The notes beneath the pieces were generated by a model. It did not search any database. It was given only the letters and a program-made list of their open reading frames with translations, and had not been told where the DNA came from. From Bradyrhizobium zhengyangense (lineage in GTDB: Bacteria > Pseudomonadota > Alphaproteobacteria > Rhizobiales > Xanthobacteraceae): 64,000 bases of DNA. The position numbers and the translations under genes are program-made. The stretch covers positions 186,001 through 250,000 of the forward strand of contig NZ_JAKLUA010000008.1 in the NCBI RefSeq assembly GCF_022012435.1, in the 5' to 3' direction. This document shows, piece by piece, positions 16,900-24,893 of the stretch (the first letter of the stretch is position 1; each line of letters starts with the position of its first letter).

Positions 16900-17799
16900 T
16901 CACGTCCTCCGCTGCGGGTCGACGATGTCGCGGAGGCCGTCGCCGAGCAGGTTGAAGCAGAACACGGCGATCATCAGCGCGAGGCCGGGGAATAGCGCGA
17001 TCCACCACTCGCCCGAGACCATGAAGCCCGCCCCTTCGGCGACCATGATGCCCCATTCGGCCGTCGGCGGGCGAACGCCAAGCCCGATGAAGGAAAGACC
17101 CGCGGCATTCAGGATGGCGTAGCCCATGGTCAGCGACATCTGCACGATCATGATCGGCATGATGTTCGGCAGGATATGCATTAGCAGGATGCGGAATTCG
17201 CCGTTGCCTGATAGCCGCGCGGCCTGCACGAAGCCGGCGTTGCGGCGGACATTGGCTTCGGCGCGCGCGACACGAGCATAGAGCGGGAAGTTCACGATGG
17301 CCGTGGCCAGGATGATGTTCTGGACGGTGTTGCCGAGGGCGGCGACGATGCCCATCGCCAGCACGAACAGCGGAAAGGCCATGATGGTGTCGGCGATGCG
17401 GCCGACGATGCGGTCGGTCCAGCCGCCGAAATAACCGGCCGCGATGCCGGCGAGGCCGCCCATCAGGAACACCAGCACGACGGAAGCGACCGCGATGAAC
17501 GTATCGAGCCGCGTCGCTACCACGACGCGGCTGAAGATGTCGCGACCGAGCTGATCGGTGCCGAACCAGTGCGCGGCCGACGGCGGCTTCAGCGCCGCGG
17601 CAGTGTCGGAGGCGAGCGGATCGTGGGGCACGACATAAGGACCGAAGATCGCCGCGATCAGGATCAGGATCAGCAGAGCGAAAGCGAAGCCCGTGACCTT
17701 GTTCTCGCTCAGCACATAGCGTGTCTGTTCGAGGATCGCAGACAGCCCCGAGGTGCGTGCGGGACCAACAGGCTCAACAGCAGGCGCAACAGAGCTCAT
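16900..17799 (-). CDS. ABC importer permease, DppC type
   Basis: This 299-residue membrane protein has an N-terminal hydrophobic helix (VTGFAFALLILILIAAIFGPYV) and an OppC-type N-terminal domain ('PHDPLASDT', 'HWFGTDQLGRDIFSRVV'). The permease core carries the EAA-like coupling loop 'RAEANVRRNAGFVQAARLSG'. It ends 'LLGDGLRDIVDPQRR', the typical tail of the DppC/OppC family. It starts three bases after the DppB-type gene stop and pairs with it in the inner membrane. The substrate is not fixed by sequence; by context it is a ureide or short amide-containing compound processed by AtzEGH and AtzF. Confidence 0.92.
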   Translation of the reverse strand: MSSVAPAVEPVGPARTSGLSAILEQTRYVLSENKVTGFAFALLILILIAAIFGPYVVPHDPLASDTAAALKPPSAAHWFGTDQLGRDIFSRVVVATRLDTFIAVASVVLVFLMGGLAGIAAGYFGGWTDRIVGRIADTIMAFPLFVLAMGIVAALGNTVQNIILATAIVNFPLYARVARAEANVRRNAGFVQAARLSGNGEFRILLMHILPNIMPIMIVQMSLTMGYAILNAAGLSFIGLGVRPPTAEWGIMVAEGAGFMVSGEWWIALFPGLALMIAVFCFNLLGDGLRDIVDPQRRT

Positions 17800-17802
17800 G
17801 GT

Positions 17803-18816
17803 TCAGCCCTCCAACCGCACGCGCGGATCGATCACGCCGTAGAGGATGTCGATCACGAGATTGAGCAGCACGTACATCACCGCCATGGTGAGGACGAAAC
17901 CCTGCACCGGTGCGAAGTCCGAGGAGATCAACGCTTCCACGGCGTAGGAGCCGATGCCGGGCCAGGCGAAGACTTTTTCGACCAGCACGTTGGCGCCCAG
18001 CAGGAACGAGAACACCATGCTGAGCGTGGTGATCACGGGCAGCATCGCATTCCGGAAAGCGTAGGTGACGATGACGGTCGTCGGCGACAGTCCGCTGGCG
18101 CGCGCGGTGCGGACGAACTCAGAGGCGAGCACCGCCAGCATCGAGGCGCGGGTCATGCGCGCGATCGGCGCCAGGGAGAAGATCGCAAGCGTCGTCGCCG
18201 GCAGGATGAGCTGGCTCAACGCCGAGCGGAACGCTTCGAAGTCACGCGCGATCAGCGTGTCGATCAGATAGAACCCGGTCACCGTCGGCGGCGCGCTGTA
18301 GAAGACGTCGAGCCGGCCGAGCGGCGCGGGCGACCAGCCGAGCTGGAAGTAGAAGAGATAGACCAGCATCAGGCCGGTGAAGAACACGGGTAGCGACACG
18401 CCCGCTGTCGTCGTGATGCGACAGAGATGGTCGATCCACGAGCCCGGCCGCGTTGCCGCCAGCACACCGAGCGGAATGGCGATGACGATGGAGACGATGA
18501 GGCCGAGCAGTGTGAGCTCGGCGGAGGCCGGCAGGCGATTGCGGATCTCGGTCGCGACCGGCTGTCCCGTGGTGAGCGAATTGCCGAAATCGCCATGGGC
18601 GAGATCGTTGGTGTAGCGGAAGAACTGCTCGATCAGCGGCTTGTCGAGGCCGAGTTTTTTCCGAATCTGCTCGACCGCCTCCTTGGTCGCGGCGGGACCG
18701 GCGAAATACGCGGCGGGATCACCGGGCAGCGCGCGCGTCAGCAGGAAGGTGACGATGACGACGCCGATCAGCGAGGGAATCGCGAACATCAGGCGCTTGC
18801 CGATCATGGTGAGCAT
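17803..18816 (-). CDS. ABC importer permease, DppB type
   Basis: This 337-residue membrane protein begins MLTMIGKRLMFAIPSLIGVV and shows the DppB/OppB hallmarks: the 'LPGDPAAYFAGPAATKEAVEQ' type periplasmic segment, a coupling loop 'RASMLAVLASEFVRTARASG', and the terminal 'DILYGVIDPRVRLEG'. Six hydrophobic helices are apparent. It sits six bases downstream of the binding-protein gene and three bases upstream of the DppC-type gene. Confidence 0.92.
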   Translation of the reverse strand: MLTMIGKRLMFAIPSLIGVVIVTFLLTRALPGDPAAYFAGPAATKEAVEQIRKKLGLDKPLIEQFFRYTNDLAHGDFGNSLTTGQPVATEIRNRLPASAELTLLGLIVSIVIAIPLGVLAATRPGSWIDHLCRITTTAGVSLPVFFTGLMLVYLFYFQLGWSPAPLGRLDVFYSAPPTVTGFYLIDTLIARDFEAFRSALSQLILPATTLAIFSLAPIARMTRASMLAVLASEFVRTARASGLSPTTVIVTYAFRNAMLPVITTLSMVFSFLLGANVLVEKVFAWPGIGSYAVEALISSDFAPVQGFVLTMAVMYVLLNLVIDILYGVIDPRVRLEG

Positions 18817-18822
18817 GACGGC

Positions 18823-20445
18823 TCACCCCTTCGCCATCGCGCGGTAATCGAGCCTGCGGTGGAACCAGTACTGATAGCCCGAGATGTTCTTCTGCATCGC
18901 GACGTTGACGAAAGGCTGATACAGCGGGATGCGCGGGATGTCGGTGAAGGCGAGATCGACGAAACCCTTCACGTCGGCCTCGTAGGTTGCGGTGTCACCG
19001 GCCGCGGCTGCGGTGCGCGCGCCGTCGATCAGCTTGTCCATCTCCGCCGACTTGTAGCTCATGGTGTTGAAGACGGAATTGTTGCCGTGATAGCACCAGT
19101 AGAAGAAGTACTCGGGGTAATCGAGCCAGCCCGAGAACACGTTGGTGAAGAGCGGCATCTCCTTCTTGTTCAACTCGGTGCGCCAGTTGGCACCCGGCAC
19201 CTTGTTGATGGTGGTCTTGATGCCGATCTGCGCGAGGCTCTCCTGCACCAGCACGCAGAGCGGCTCGTTGACGCCGGCGAAATTCAGGTCGAACGAGATC
19301 GTGGTCTCGAAGCCGCCGGCGACGCCCGCTTCCGCCATCAGGGCCTTCGCCTTCTCGATGTCGGTGTTGTATTTGTGCGGCTGCGGCCAGGCGACTTCGG
19401 TCGGCTTGTCCTTCGGCGCGCCGAACATCGGGTTCGCGAGCCCGAACATCACGGCGTCCATGATCTTCTGATAGGGCAGCGCGTAGGCGACGGCCTGGCG
19501 CACCTTCGGATTGTCGAAGGGCGGCTTGGTGACGTTCATGCCGATATACTGGATGCCGTTGGAGAACGGCAGCGAGACGACGTTGAGCTTGCCGTTGGCC
19601 TTCATCTCCTGAAAATCCTTGTTCGGAAGCTCGTAGGAGATGTCGGCGTCACCGCGCTCCAGCAGCGCACGGCGGTTGCCGGCCTGCGGCACCATGCGCC
19701 AGATCACGCGCTTGATCTTCGGCAACGGACCGCAGACCCAATCGTCATTGCGCTCCATGATCACTTCGGTGCCGGCGGTCCACTTCGTCACCTTGTAGGC
19801 GCCGGAGCCCGCGGTCTGCTGCTTCGTGAACTCGAGGCCCCAGGGGTCTTTCTCGCTGGCATTCTTCTTCACCAGTTCGGAGTTGACGATGCAGGGCACG
19901 ATGACGGCGAGATCGGGAACGGTCAGCCTGTCCTTCTTCAGGAAGTCGACACGCACGGTGTAGTCGTCGATGACGACGAACTGCTCCGGCTTGGTGAGCG
20001 AGCCCGCGCTCATCTGGAAGGTCGGGAAGCCGCCGACGCTGACGGCTCGATCGAGCGACCACTTCACGTCCTTCGCCGTGACAGGCGCGCCATCGTGGAA
20101 TTTGGCGTTCTTGCGCAGCTTGAAGGTGACCGACATGTCGTCGATCTTGAACTCCTCGGCGAGCTCGCCCTTGAACTTGTCGCGGTCGTAATAGGGCACG
20201 CCGCCGGAACCGCTCTTCATCTCGTGGCTGATCAGGCGGTCGTAGCAATTCCACGACACCTCATAGCCGGGCACGTTGGTGCCGACGCCATGGATGTCGA
20301 GATTGTTGGGACCGCCTTCCGAGACGATCAGCAGCGTCTCGGAGCGGGCATCGGCATAGGCCGAGGAGATGATTTGGGGCGCGGCCGGAAGCGCCGCGCC
20401 AGCGGCCAATCCGGAGACGGATTTGAGGAAATCGCGGCGCTTCAT
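18823..20445 (-). CDS. Family 5 extracellular solute-binding protein of the ABC importer, Tat-exported
   Basis: This 540-residue protein opens with a twin-arginine signal (KRRDFLKSVSGLAAGAALPA) and has the SBP family 5 (DppA/OppA/NikA) fold, with 'FKLRKNAKFHDGAPVTAKDV' as the signature region near residues 130-150. It captures the substrate in the periplasm and delivers it to the DppBC-type permeases. It is the first gene of an eight-gene operon (binding protein, two permeases, ATPase, atzG, atzE, atzH, gntR), in which all gaps are 21 bases or less except one of 88. Family 5 proteins bind peptides, opines, nickel complexes or ureides. Tat export suggests folding, perhaps with a ligand, before secretion. 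Confidence 0.92.
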   Translation of the reverse strand: MKRRDFLKSVSGLAAGAALPAAPQIISSAYADARSETLLIVSEGGPNNLDIHGVGTNVPGYEVSWNCYDRLISHEMKSGSGGVPYYDRDKFKGELAEEFKIDDMSVTFKLRKNAKFHDGAPVTAKDVKWSLDRAVSVGGFPTFQMSAGSLTKPEQFVVIDDYTVRVDFLKKDRLTVPDLAVIVPCIVNSELVKKNASEKDPWGLEFTKQQTAGSGAYKVTKWTAGTEVIMERNDDWVCGPLPKIKRVIWRMVPQAGNRRALLERGDADISYELPNKDFQEMKANGKLNVVSLPFSNGIQYIGMNVTKPPFDNPKVRQAVAYALPYQKIMDAVMFGLANPMFGAPKDKPTEVAWPQPHKYNTDIEKAKALMAEAGVAGGFETTISFDLNFAGVNEPLCVLVQESLAQIGIKTTINKVPGANWRTELNKKEMPLFTNVFSGWLDYPEYFFYWCYHGNNSVFNTMSYKSAEMDKLIDGARTAAAAGDTATYEADVKGFVDLAFTDIPRIPLYQPFVNVAMQKNISGYQYWFHRRLDYRAMAKG

Positions 20446-20640
20446 GGCGGGTGCTCCAACTCAGAAGTTTCTGGTTGGAACCGGATTCGCAAGGTTCATG
20501 CCAAGGTTATGGGGAAGCCAAATCAAGAATAAATATTTGATATTACTTGTGTATTATCGAATACGCGGACGAGGGATCGAAGCTCAAGCTCCAAGCATTG
20601 CATGCAAAGAGAAACATTTGCTTATTTAATAGGCCAAGTT
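20446..20640 (-). promoter_or_regulatory. Promoter region of the transporter/AtzGEH/GntR operon
   Basis: The region upstream of the operon is AT-rich at 20521-20562 (AATAAATATTTGATATTACTT-type sequence), unlike flanking DNA. It contains TTGTGTAT at 20547-20554, a half site also present in the palindrome at 10453-10464 upstream of atzF. No gene fits in this region. Confidence 0.45.
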
Positions 20641-20675
20641 TGAGGCCGGCACGCCCAATAGGCAACGCCTGTCAA

Positions 20676-20774
20676 TCGGGGCGATGCGCAGCATCGAGCC
20701 CGGAATCCATCGGGCCGCAGAACATGCCGAAGAATGGATTCCGGGCTCGCCGCTTCGCGGCGCCCCGGAATGAC
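20676..20774. repeat. Dispersed palindromic repeat (CCGGAATCCAT/ATGGATTCCGGG family)
   Basis: A 99-bp element with GCCCGGAATCCAT facing ATGGATTCCGGGC across about 26 bases, followed by GCGCCCCGGAATGAC. A second copy lies at 37690-37794. It occupies most of the gap between the operon promoter and the 3' end of the phosphotransferase gene, and it looks non-coding. Confidence 0.75.
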
Positions 20775-20796
20775 GGAGAGGGACGGAGCCAAATAA

Positions 20797-21774
20797 TCAC
20801 TCCGCCCAGATCAGCTCCTGCAATTCGACCAGATCGCTCACCTTGTCCTGCCAGCCCTCGATGCAGATGTGGCTGTTGAGGTCGCTGGCGTGGTGCAGCA
20901 GCATCAATGCCATCAGACGGCGCTTCAGCGCGAAATCAGGCTTCGCGTAGCCAAAGCCTTCGAGCAGGCTGCACACCCTGCCCGGCCGGCCCGCCGACAT
21001 GAAGGCGCTGGGGCCGAGCAGATCGTAGTCGCGCCATCCCGCGCGCACGTCGCCGAAATCGAACAGGCCGGCGAGCGACCATTGATCGTCGCGGCTGGCG
21101 AGCAGAAAATTTTCCGGAATGTATTCGCCGATCAAGATCACCGGCGGCGCGTCCATCGGGATCAGCGTCGCCGCGTCGCGCAGGAGATCGTCGAGGCCAG
21201 CAAGAAATTTCGGCGCGAGGCCAAGACGCGTGTGCCTCATACGGCAGCGCTGCATCTGCGCGCGCATGAAAACATCCCAGCGCGGCTCGAGCCCTGCGAG
21301 CGGGCCGAGCGGCGCGCGCTGGACGGCGGCGATGGTCTCGCCGATCTGGCGCAGCACGCGCTCTTTCTGCGCTTCCGGCAAGGATGGCCAGACCTCCGAT
21401 CCGAGCGTGCCAGATAGCCGCGTGATGATCAGATAGGGCCAGCCGTCGCGCTCCCCCTCAGCGACGATCTCGGGGATCGGCAAATGAAGCCGGCCCGCGA
21501 GCTGCATCAGCGAGCCGCGTTCGGAGACGAATTGCGCCTGCAGCAGCGGCGGGAAGATTTTCAGGATCAGGCGATCGCCGAGGCCAACCACAAGATTGGT
21601 GCCGGTCGAGAACACATGCGGCGCGCCGGCATCGATGCCGTGGCTGCGAGCGATATCGAGCGCGATCGGCAGCCATCGTGACCGGTCGGCACGCAAGGCA
21701 CGATAGGCCGCAAGGTTCGTCGAAGCCGACGGCCCCCAAGCGCCGGCCGCATCCGGCGACAATGTCTCTTCCAT
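20797..21774 (-). CDS. Aminoglycoside phosphotransferase (APH)-fold protein with altered catalytic motif
   Basis: This 325-residue protein has the APH/choline-kinase fold. The N lobe carries 'VVGLGDRLILKIFPP', giving the ATP-binding Lys, and 'LIITRLSGTLGS'. The usual Brenner motif HGDxHPxN appears here as IGEYIPENFLL, so His is replaced by Ile and the catalytic Asp by Glu. The metal-binding DFG-like motif 'GLFDFGDVRAGWRDYD' is intact. It may have weak, altered or no kinase activity. It begins 24 bp after the emfourin gene and is probably co-transcribed with the inhibitor and the protease. Start ATG at 21774. The substrate is unknown; antibiotic resistance should not be assumed. Confidence 0.8.
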   Translation of the reverse strand: MEETLSPDAAGAWGPSASTNLAAYRALRADRSRWLPIALDIARSHGIDAGAPHVFSTGTNLVVGLGDRLILKIFPPLLQAQFVSERGSLMQLAGRLHLPIPEIVAEGERDGWPYLIITRLSGTLGSEVWPSLPEAQKERVLRQIGETIAAVQRAPLGPLAGLEPRWDVFMRAQMQRCRMRHTRLGLAPKFLAGLDDLLRDAATLIPMDAPPVILIGEYIPENFLLASRDDQWSLAGLFDFGDVRAGWRDYDLLGPSAFMSAGRPGRVCSLLEGFGYAKPDFALKRRLMALMLLHHASDLNSHICIEGWQDKVSDLVELQELIWAE

Positions 21775-21798
21775 CAGAGTCCCCGGCTCGGCCTGACC

Positions 21799-22074
21799 CT
21801 ACTCCAGCACATCCTTGACGCTGCTCTTGATGGTCGAGGGGACCGCATGTTCGGGCACTTCGATCGTCTGGGAACCGCGGGTGATCCGGTAACTGAACGC
21901 GTCAGCCTGTCCTGGATGCGAGGCGGGAACTTTCTTTGGATCGGCAAAGAGCGACTCCACCGTCTTCTGATCGGCGGGCGACAGATCCGACAATGCCAAT
22001 TCACCCCGGCTCTTGAGGTGAGGGCCGCCGAAGCCGGCGACCCCACCTACGCGCTCGATCTTCAAACGATCCAC
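21799..22074 (-). CDS. Emfourin-type inhibitor of protealysin-like peptidase
   Basis: This 91-residue protein begins with GTG (MDRLKIERVGGVAGFGG), preceded by AAGGATGAGAG. It matches the emfourin family, small cytoplasmic proteins that inhibit protealysin-like M4 metallopeptidases; 'RITRGSQTIEVPEHAVP' is part of the family core. It lies 31 bp downstream of an M4 peptidase gene on the same strand, the standard arrangement for the pair. It probably keeps the peptidase silent inside the cell. Confidence 0.87.
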   Translation of the reverse strand: MDRLKIERVGGVAGFGGPHLKSRGELALSDLSPADQKTVESLFADPKKVPASHPGQADAFSYRITRGSQTIEVPEHAVPSTIKSSVKDVLE

Positions 22075-22105
22075 GCTCTCATCCTTTCGCGGCGTGCTGC
22101 AGCGA

Positions 22106-23137
22106 TTACAGCCCCACCTTCGTCCACCCGGCGTTGACGGCGGCGGAGACGGCAGCCGTACTCGGATACATTGTGTGCGCCACCTGACGGGTCCGGGCGG
22201 CGAACGCCTTCATCGTCATGTTCGGCGTCGGGCCGAACCCCGTGAGCGAACGATACCACACTTGCCCGATCGGGCCCCAACTATTACCGCCCAGCGTCAC
22301 GCAAGCCGTGCAGAAAGCCAGATTGGGCGGCCCGCTCGAATAGTGCGGATCCATGCCCGGCGTGATCTGGGAGTACTTGGTCGGTTGCGGCGCCAGGCAG
22401 TGCTTGGCTGCGGGATCGGCCATGTCGCGCAGGCAGGTGAAACCTTTCTTCTTCGAGCCCGGCCCCATGATGTCGCGCCCGATCAGCCAGTCCGCCTTCT
22501 TGACGTTCTGGTTGGCTTCCCACTGCCGGAACATCGAGCCGAAGCAATCCGAGATGCTCTCGTTCAGGCCGCCGGCATCGCCGCTATAGGCCAGCTGCAG
22601 ACTATGCTGGGTCACACCATGGGTCAGCTCATGACCGATGACGTCGTTGCCTCTGGTGAAATCGACGAAGATGCTGCCGTCACCGTCGCCATAGAGCATT
22701 TGCGACCCGTTCCACATCGCGTTGTTGTAGCTCTGGCCGAAATGAACCGACGACATCATGGTCATGCCATGATCGTCGATCGAGTTCCGGTTGAAGACCT
22801 GCTCGTAGAACTTTGCCACCTTGCTGGTCTGGTTGAAGCTGCGCTTGACGGATCCGTCCGACGACGTCTTCGGCTTCGGAATCGGGGTGCCCGGCAGCGT
22901 CTGCGTGTGCTTGCAGTCGTAGACCGTGACTGATGGTGCCGCGGCAAGCGTGACCAACCCATCGGCACGCGTCGCAGCGACGCTGGTGAATCTCGCAGCC
23001 TGGTTGCGCAATTCGCGCAGTTCATGACTGATCTGGACCGTGTCGACCATCCGCTTGCGGACCGAAGCCGAGAGCTTCTTGTCCTGGGAGAGCTTGGTCA
23101 GAACATCATTCGGGATGATGAAGCATGAGCAGGGCAT
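22106..23137 (-). CDS. Protealysin-like M4 family zinc metallopeptidase
   Basis: This 343-residue thermolysin-family protease has zinc ligands H169/H173 in VIGHELTHGVTQH and E193 in GGLNESISD, plus the M4 'NNAMWNGSQMLYGDGDG' segment. It has no Sec signal peptide. Instead the start MPCSCFIIPNDVL resembles the short protealysin propeptide, in which a PP-containing motif is usual; here the second Pro position is Asn. Such enzymes are made in the cytoplasm without a classical export signal. The ATG at 23137 follows GGAGG; the frame remains open 27 codons upstream but without a good site. It is the first gene of an operon with its emfourin inhibitor and a kinase-fold protein. Confidence 0.9.
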   Translation of the reverse strand: MPCSCFIIPNDVLTKLSQDKKLSASVRKRMVDTVQISHELRELRNQAARFTSVAATRADGLVTLAAAPSVTVYDCKHTQTLPGTPIPKPKTSSDGSVKRSFNQTSKVAKFYEQVFNRNSIDDHGMTMMSSVHFGQSYNNAMWNGSQMLYGDGDGSIFVDFTRGNDVIGHELTHGVTQHSLQLAYSGDAGGLNESISDCFGSMFRQWEANQNVKKADWLIGRDIMGPGSKKKGFTCLRDMADPAAKHCLAPQPTKYSQITPGMDPHYSSGPPNLAFCTACVTLGGNSWGPIGQVWYRSLTGFGPTPNMTMKAFAARTRQVAHTMYPSTAAVSAAVNAGWTKVGL

Positions 23138-23368
23138 TGATAGCCTCCAATGCGATTTTCTGAAAAATGAAAGGGCGAAACAGCTACAAGTTTCATCGCC
23201 GCCGATCGGCGGCGACAAGCGTTGCCACCAGCTTGGGTGACAGGCCGTCTGCGATTATTGCAGGTGCATGGCGCGGTGTGTGTGAACTCGCGCACATATT
23301 TCAGGTTGTGTGGCGACGGATGGGGCTTGGCCGGTGAACGGACCCACGCCCCGCGCGCAGGCCGACCG

Positions 23369-24694
23369 CTATCGCTCGGGGCTGGCGCGCTCGAACTGGC
23401 GCAGCAGCTTGTTGCCGCGTTCGACCGCGGCATCGAGCGCACCTTGCGCGCTTTTCTGGCCGGCAAATGCCCGCTCGAGCTCTTCCTCGATGGTGCCGCG
23501 GATCAGGTTGAAGGAGCCGAGCCTTATGCCCTTCGAATTCTCCGTCGGCGGATGCAGCGTGATCTCCTCGAACGAGATCGCCGAGCCCGGATTGCGCTCA
23601 TAGAAGCCTTGCGCGCGCGTCAGCTCGAAGGCGGCGCGGGTCACAGGCAAATAGCCCGTGTTCTGGTGCCAGGCGGCTTGCACGCCGGGCTGCGACAGAT
23701 AGGCGAAGAACCGCGCCACGCCCTTGTATTCCTGGCGCGGCCGGTCACGCAGCACCCACAGCGTGGCGCCCCCGATGATGGAATTCTGCGGTGCGCCCTT
23801 CACATCCGGCCAGTACGGCATCATACCGTAGCCGATCTCGAATTTCGAATTCGCCTTGATGTCGGCGCGCGTCGCCGACGAGCCGATGAAGATGCCGCAT
23901 TCGCCGTTCTGGAAACGCGGCTCGGCCGCCTGCCCGCGGCCGCTATAGTCGAACAGCTTTGTCTTTTGCCATTCAACGAGCTGGGCGATGTGCTTGACCA
24001 CGACCGGATTGTTGATGGTCAATTCCGCATCAAGGCCAGCAAAGCCATTCCCGCGCGTGGCCACCGGCAGATTGTGAAACGCCGAAAAATTCTCGATGTG
24101 GATCCAGGACGGCCACGACGTGGTGAAGCCGCACACGGCGCCGCGGTCGCGCAGCCGTTTTGCCGCCAGCCCAAGCTCGGGCCAGGTCTTCGGCGGCGTC
24201 TCCGGGTCGAGGCCGGCGTCGCGAAACATGGTCTTGTTGTAATAGAGGATGGGCGTCGACGAGTTGAACGGGAAGGACAGCAGGTTGCCCGTGGCATCGG
24301 TGTAATAGCCGGAGACCGCCGGAAGGTAGTCGTTCAGCGAGAACGGCTCGCCCATGTCGCGCATCATGCTGTAGACGGGATAGATGGCGCCCTTGGCGGC
24401 GGTCATGGTCGCGGTGGCGACCTCGTTGACCTGCACGATCGCAGGCTGGCTGCGCGAGCGGAAGGCAAAGATCGCGGCCGTCACCGTCTCGGTGTAATTG
24501 CCCTTGTAGGCAGGCACGATGCGATAGTCCGACTGCGAGGCGTTGAAGTCCGAGGTGAGCTTCTCGAGCTGCTTGCCAAGCTCGCCCGACATGGCGTGCC
24601 ACAGCGCGATGTCGGTGGTGGCGCGCGCCTCGCAGCTCAAGGCGAGGGCCAAGGTGGCGGCGGCGACCTGCAAGAGGCGCAATGCTGAAGTCAC
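23369..24694 (-). CDS. ugpB: UgpB-like extracellular solute-binding protein (sn-glycerol-3-phosphate type), orphan
   Basis: This 441-residue SBP family 1 protein has a signal peptide (VTSALRLLQVAAATLALALS) and close resemblance to UgpB: 'ALWHAMSGELGKQLEKL', 'VPAYKGNYTETVTAAIFAF' and 'FNSSTPILYYNKTMFRDAGL'. UgpB binds sn-glycerol-3-phosphate or its diesters for the UgpAEC importer. None of those permease or ATPase genes is adjacent, so the partner must be elsewhere. The start is assigned to GTG at 24694 behind GGAAGAG; a TTG nine codons upstream is weaker. It is divergent from the TRAP-type binding-protein gene. Confidence 0.85.
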   Translation of the reverse strand: MTSALRLLQVAAATLALALSCEARATTDIALWHAMSGELGKQLEKLTSDFNASQSDYRIVPAYKGNYTETVTAAIFAFRSRSQPAIVQVNEVATATMTAAKGAIYPVYSMMRDMGEPFSLNDYLPAVSGYYTDATGNLLSFPFNSSTPILYYNKTMFRDAGLDPETPPKTWPELGLAAKRLRDRGAVCGFTTSWPSWIHIENFSAFHNLPVATRGNGFAGLDAELTINNPVVVKHIAQLVEWQKTKLFDYSGRGQAAEPRFQNGECGIFIGSSATRADIKANSKFEIGYGMMPYWPDVKGAPQNSIIGGATLWVLRDRPRQEYKGVARFFAYLSQPGVQAAWHQNTGYLPVTRAAFELTRAQGFYERNPGSAISFEEITLHPPTENSKGIRLGSFNLIRGTIEEELERAFAGQKSAQGALDAAVERGNKLLRQFERASPER

Positions 24695-24827
24695 GATGGC
24701 TCTTCCCGTATGACGCGGCAAAAGGCGACCGCACCCTGCTTAAGGCGCGCGAGAAGCGGTTTCAACCGGGAATGACGGCGGCGGCACCGCACAATCCGCC
24801 GCCCCCCGGGCGGGATGGCCTTCCCTT

Positions 24828-24839
24828 TACCATCTGGTA
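24828..24839. promoter_or_regulatory. Palindrome TACCA-TC-TGGTA between ugpB-like and TRAP-receptor genes
   Basis: A 5-2-5 inverted repeat lies 55 bp before the dctP-like start, in a 199-bp divergent intergenic region. It is a candidate operator; the regulator at 29713-30450 is one possible binder, though OmpR-type proteins usually prefer direct repeats. Confidence 0.3.
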
Positions 24840-24893
24840 GATTGCGTTGAACCTTTTGGTCCCGTCATAGACTCCATCTCCGAGGGGTTGAGT

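Noticed and set aside
18427..20532. A 701-residue open frame on the plus strand opposite the DppB-type and binding-protein genes
   Set aside because: It mirrors the GC-rich codon pattern of the real genes and shows no recognisable domain or ribosome-binding site.
20676..20774. Possible insertion sequence remnant
   Set aside because: No transposase and no target-site duplication; it is a palindromic repeat with a second copy at 37690-37794.
20797..21774. Antibiotic resistance gene (aminoglycoside phosphotransferase)
   Set aside because: The fold matches, but the catalytic motif is altered and the context is a protease operon, so resistance is unsupported.
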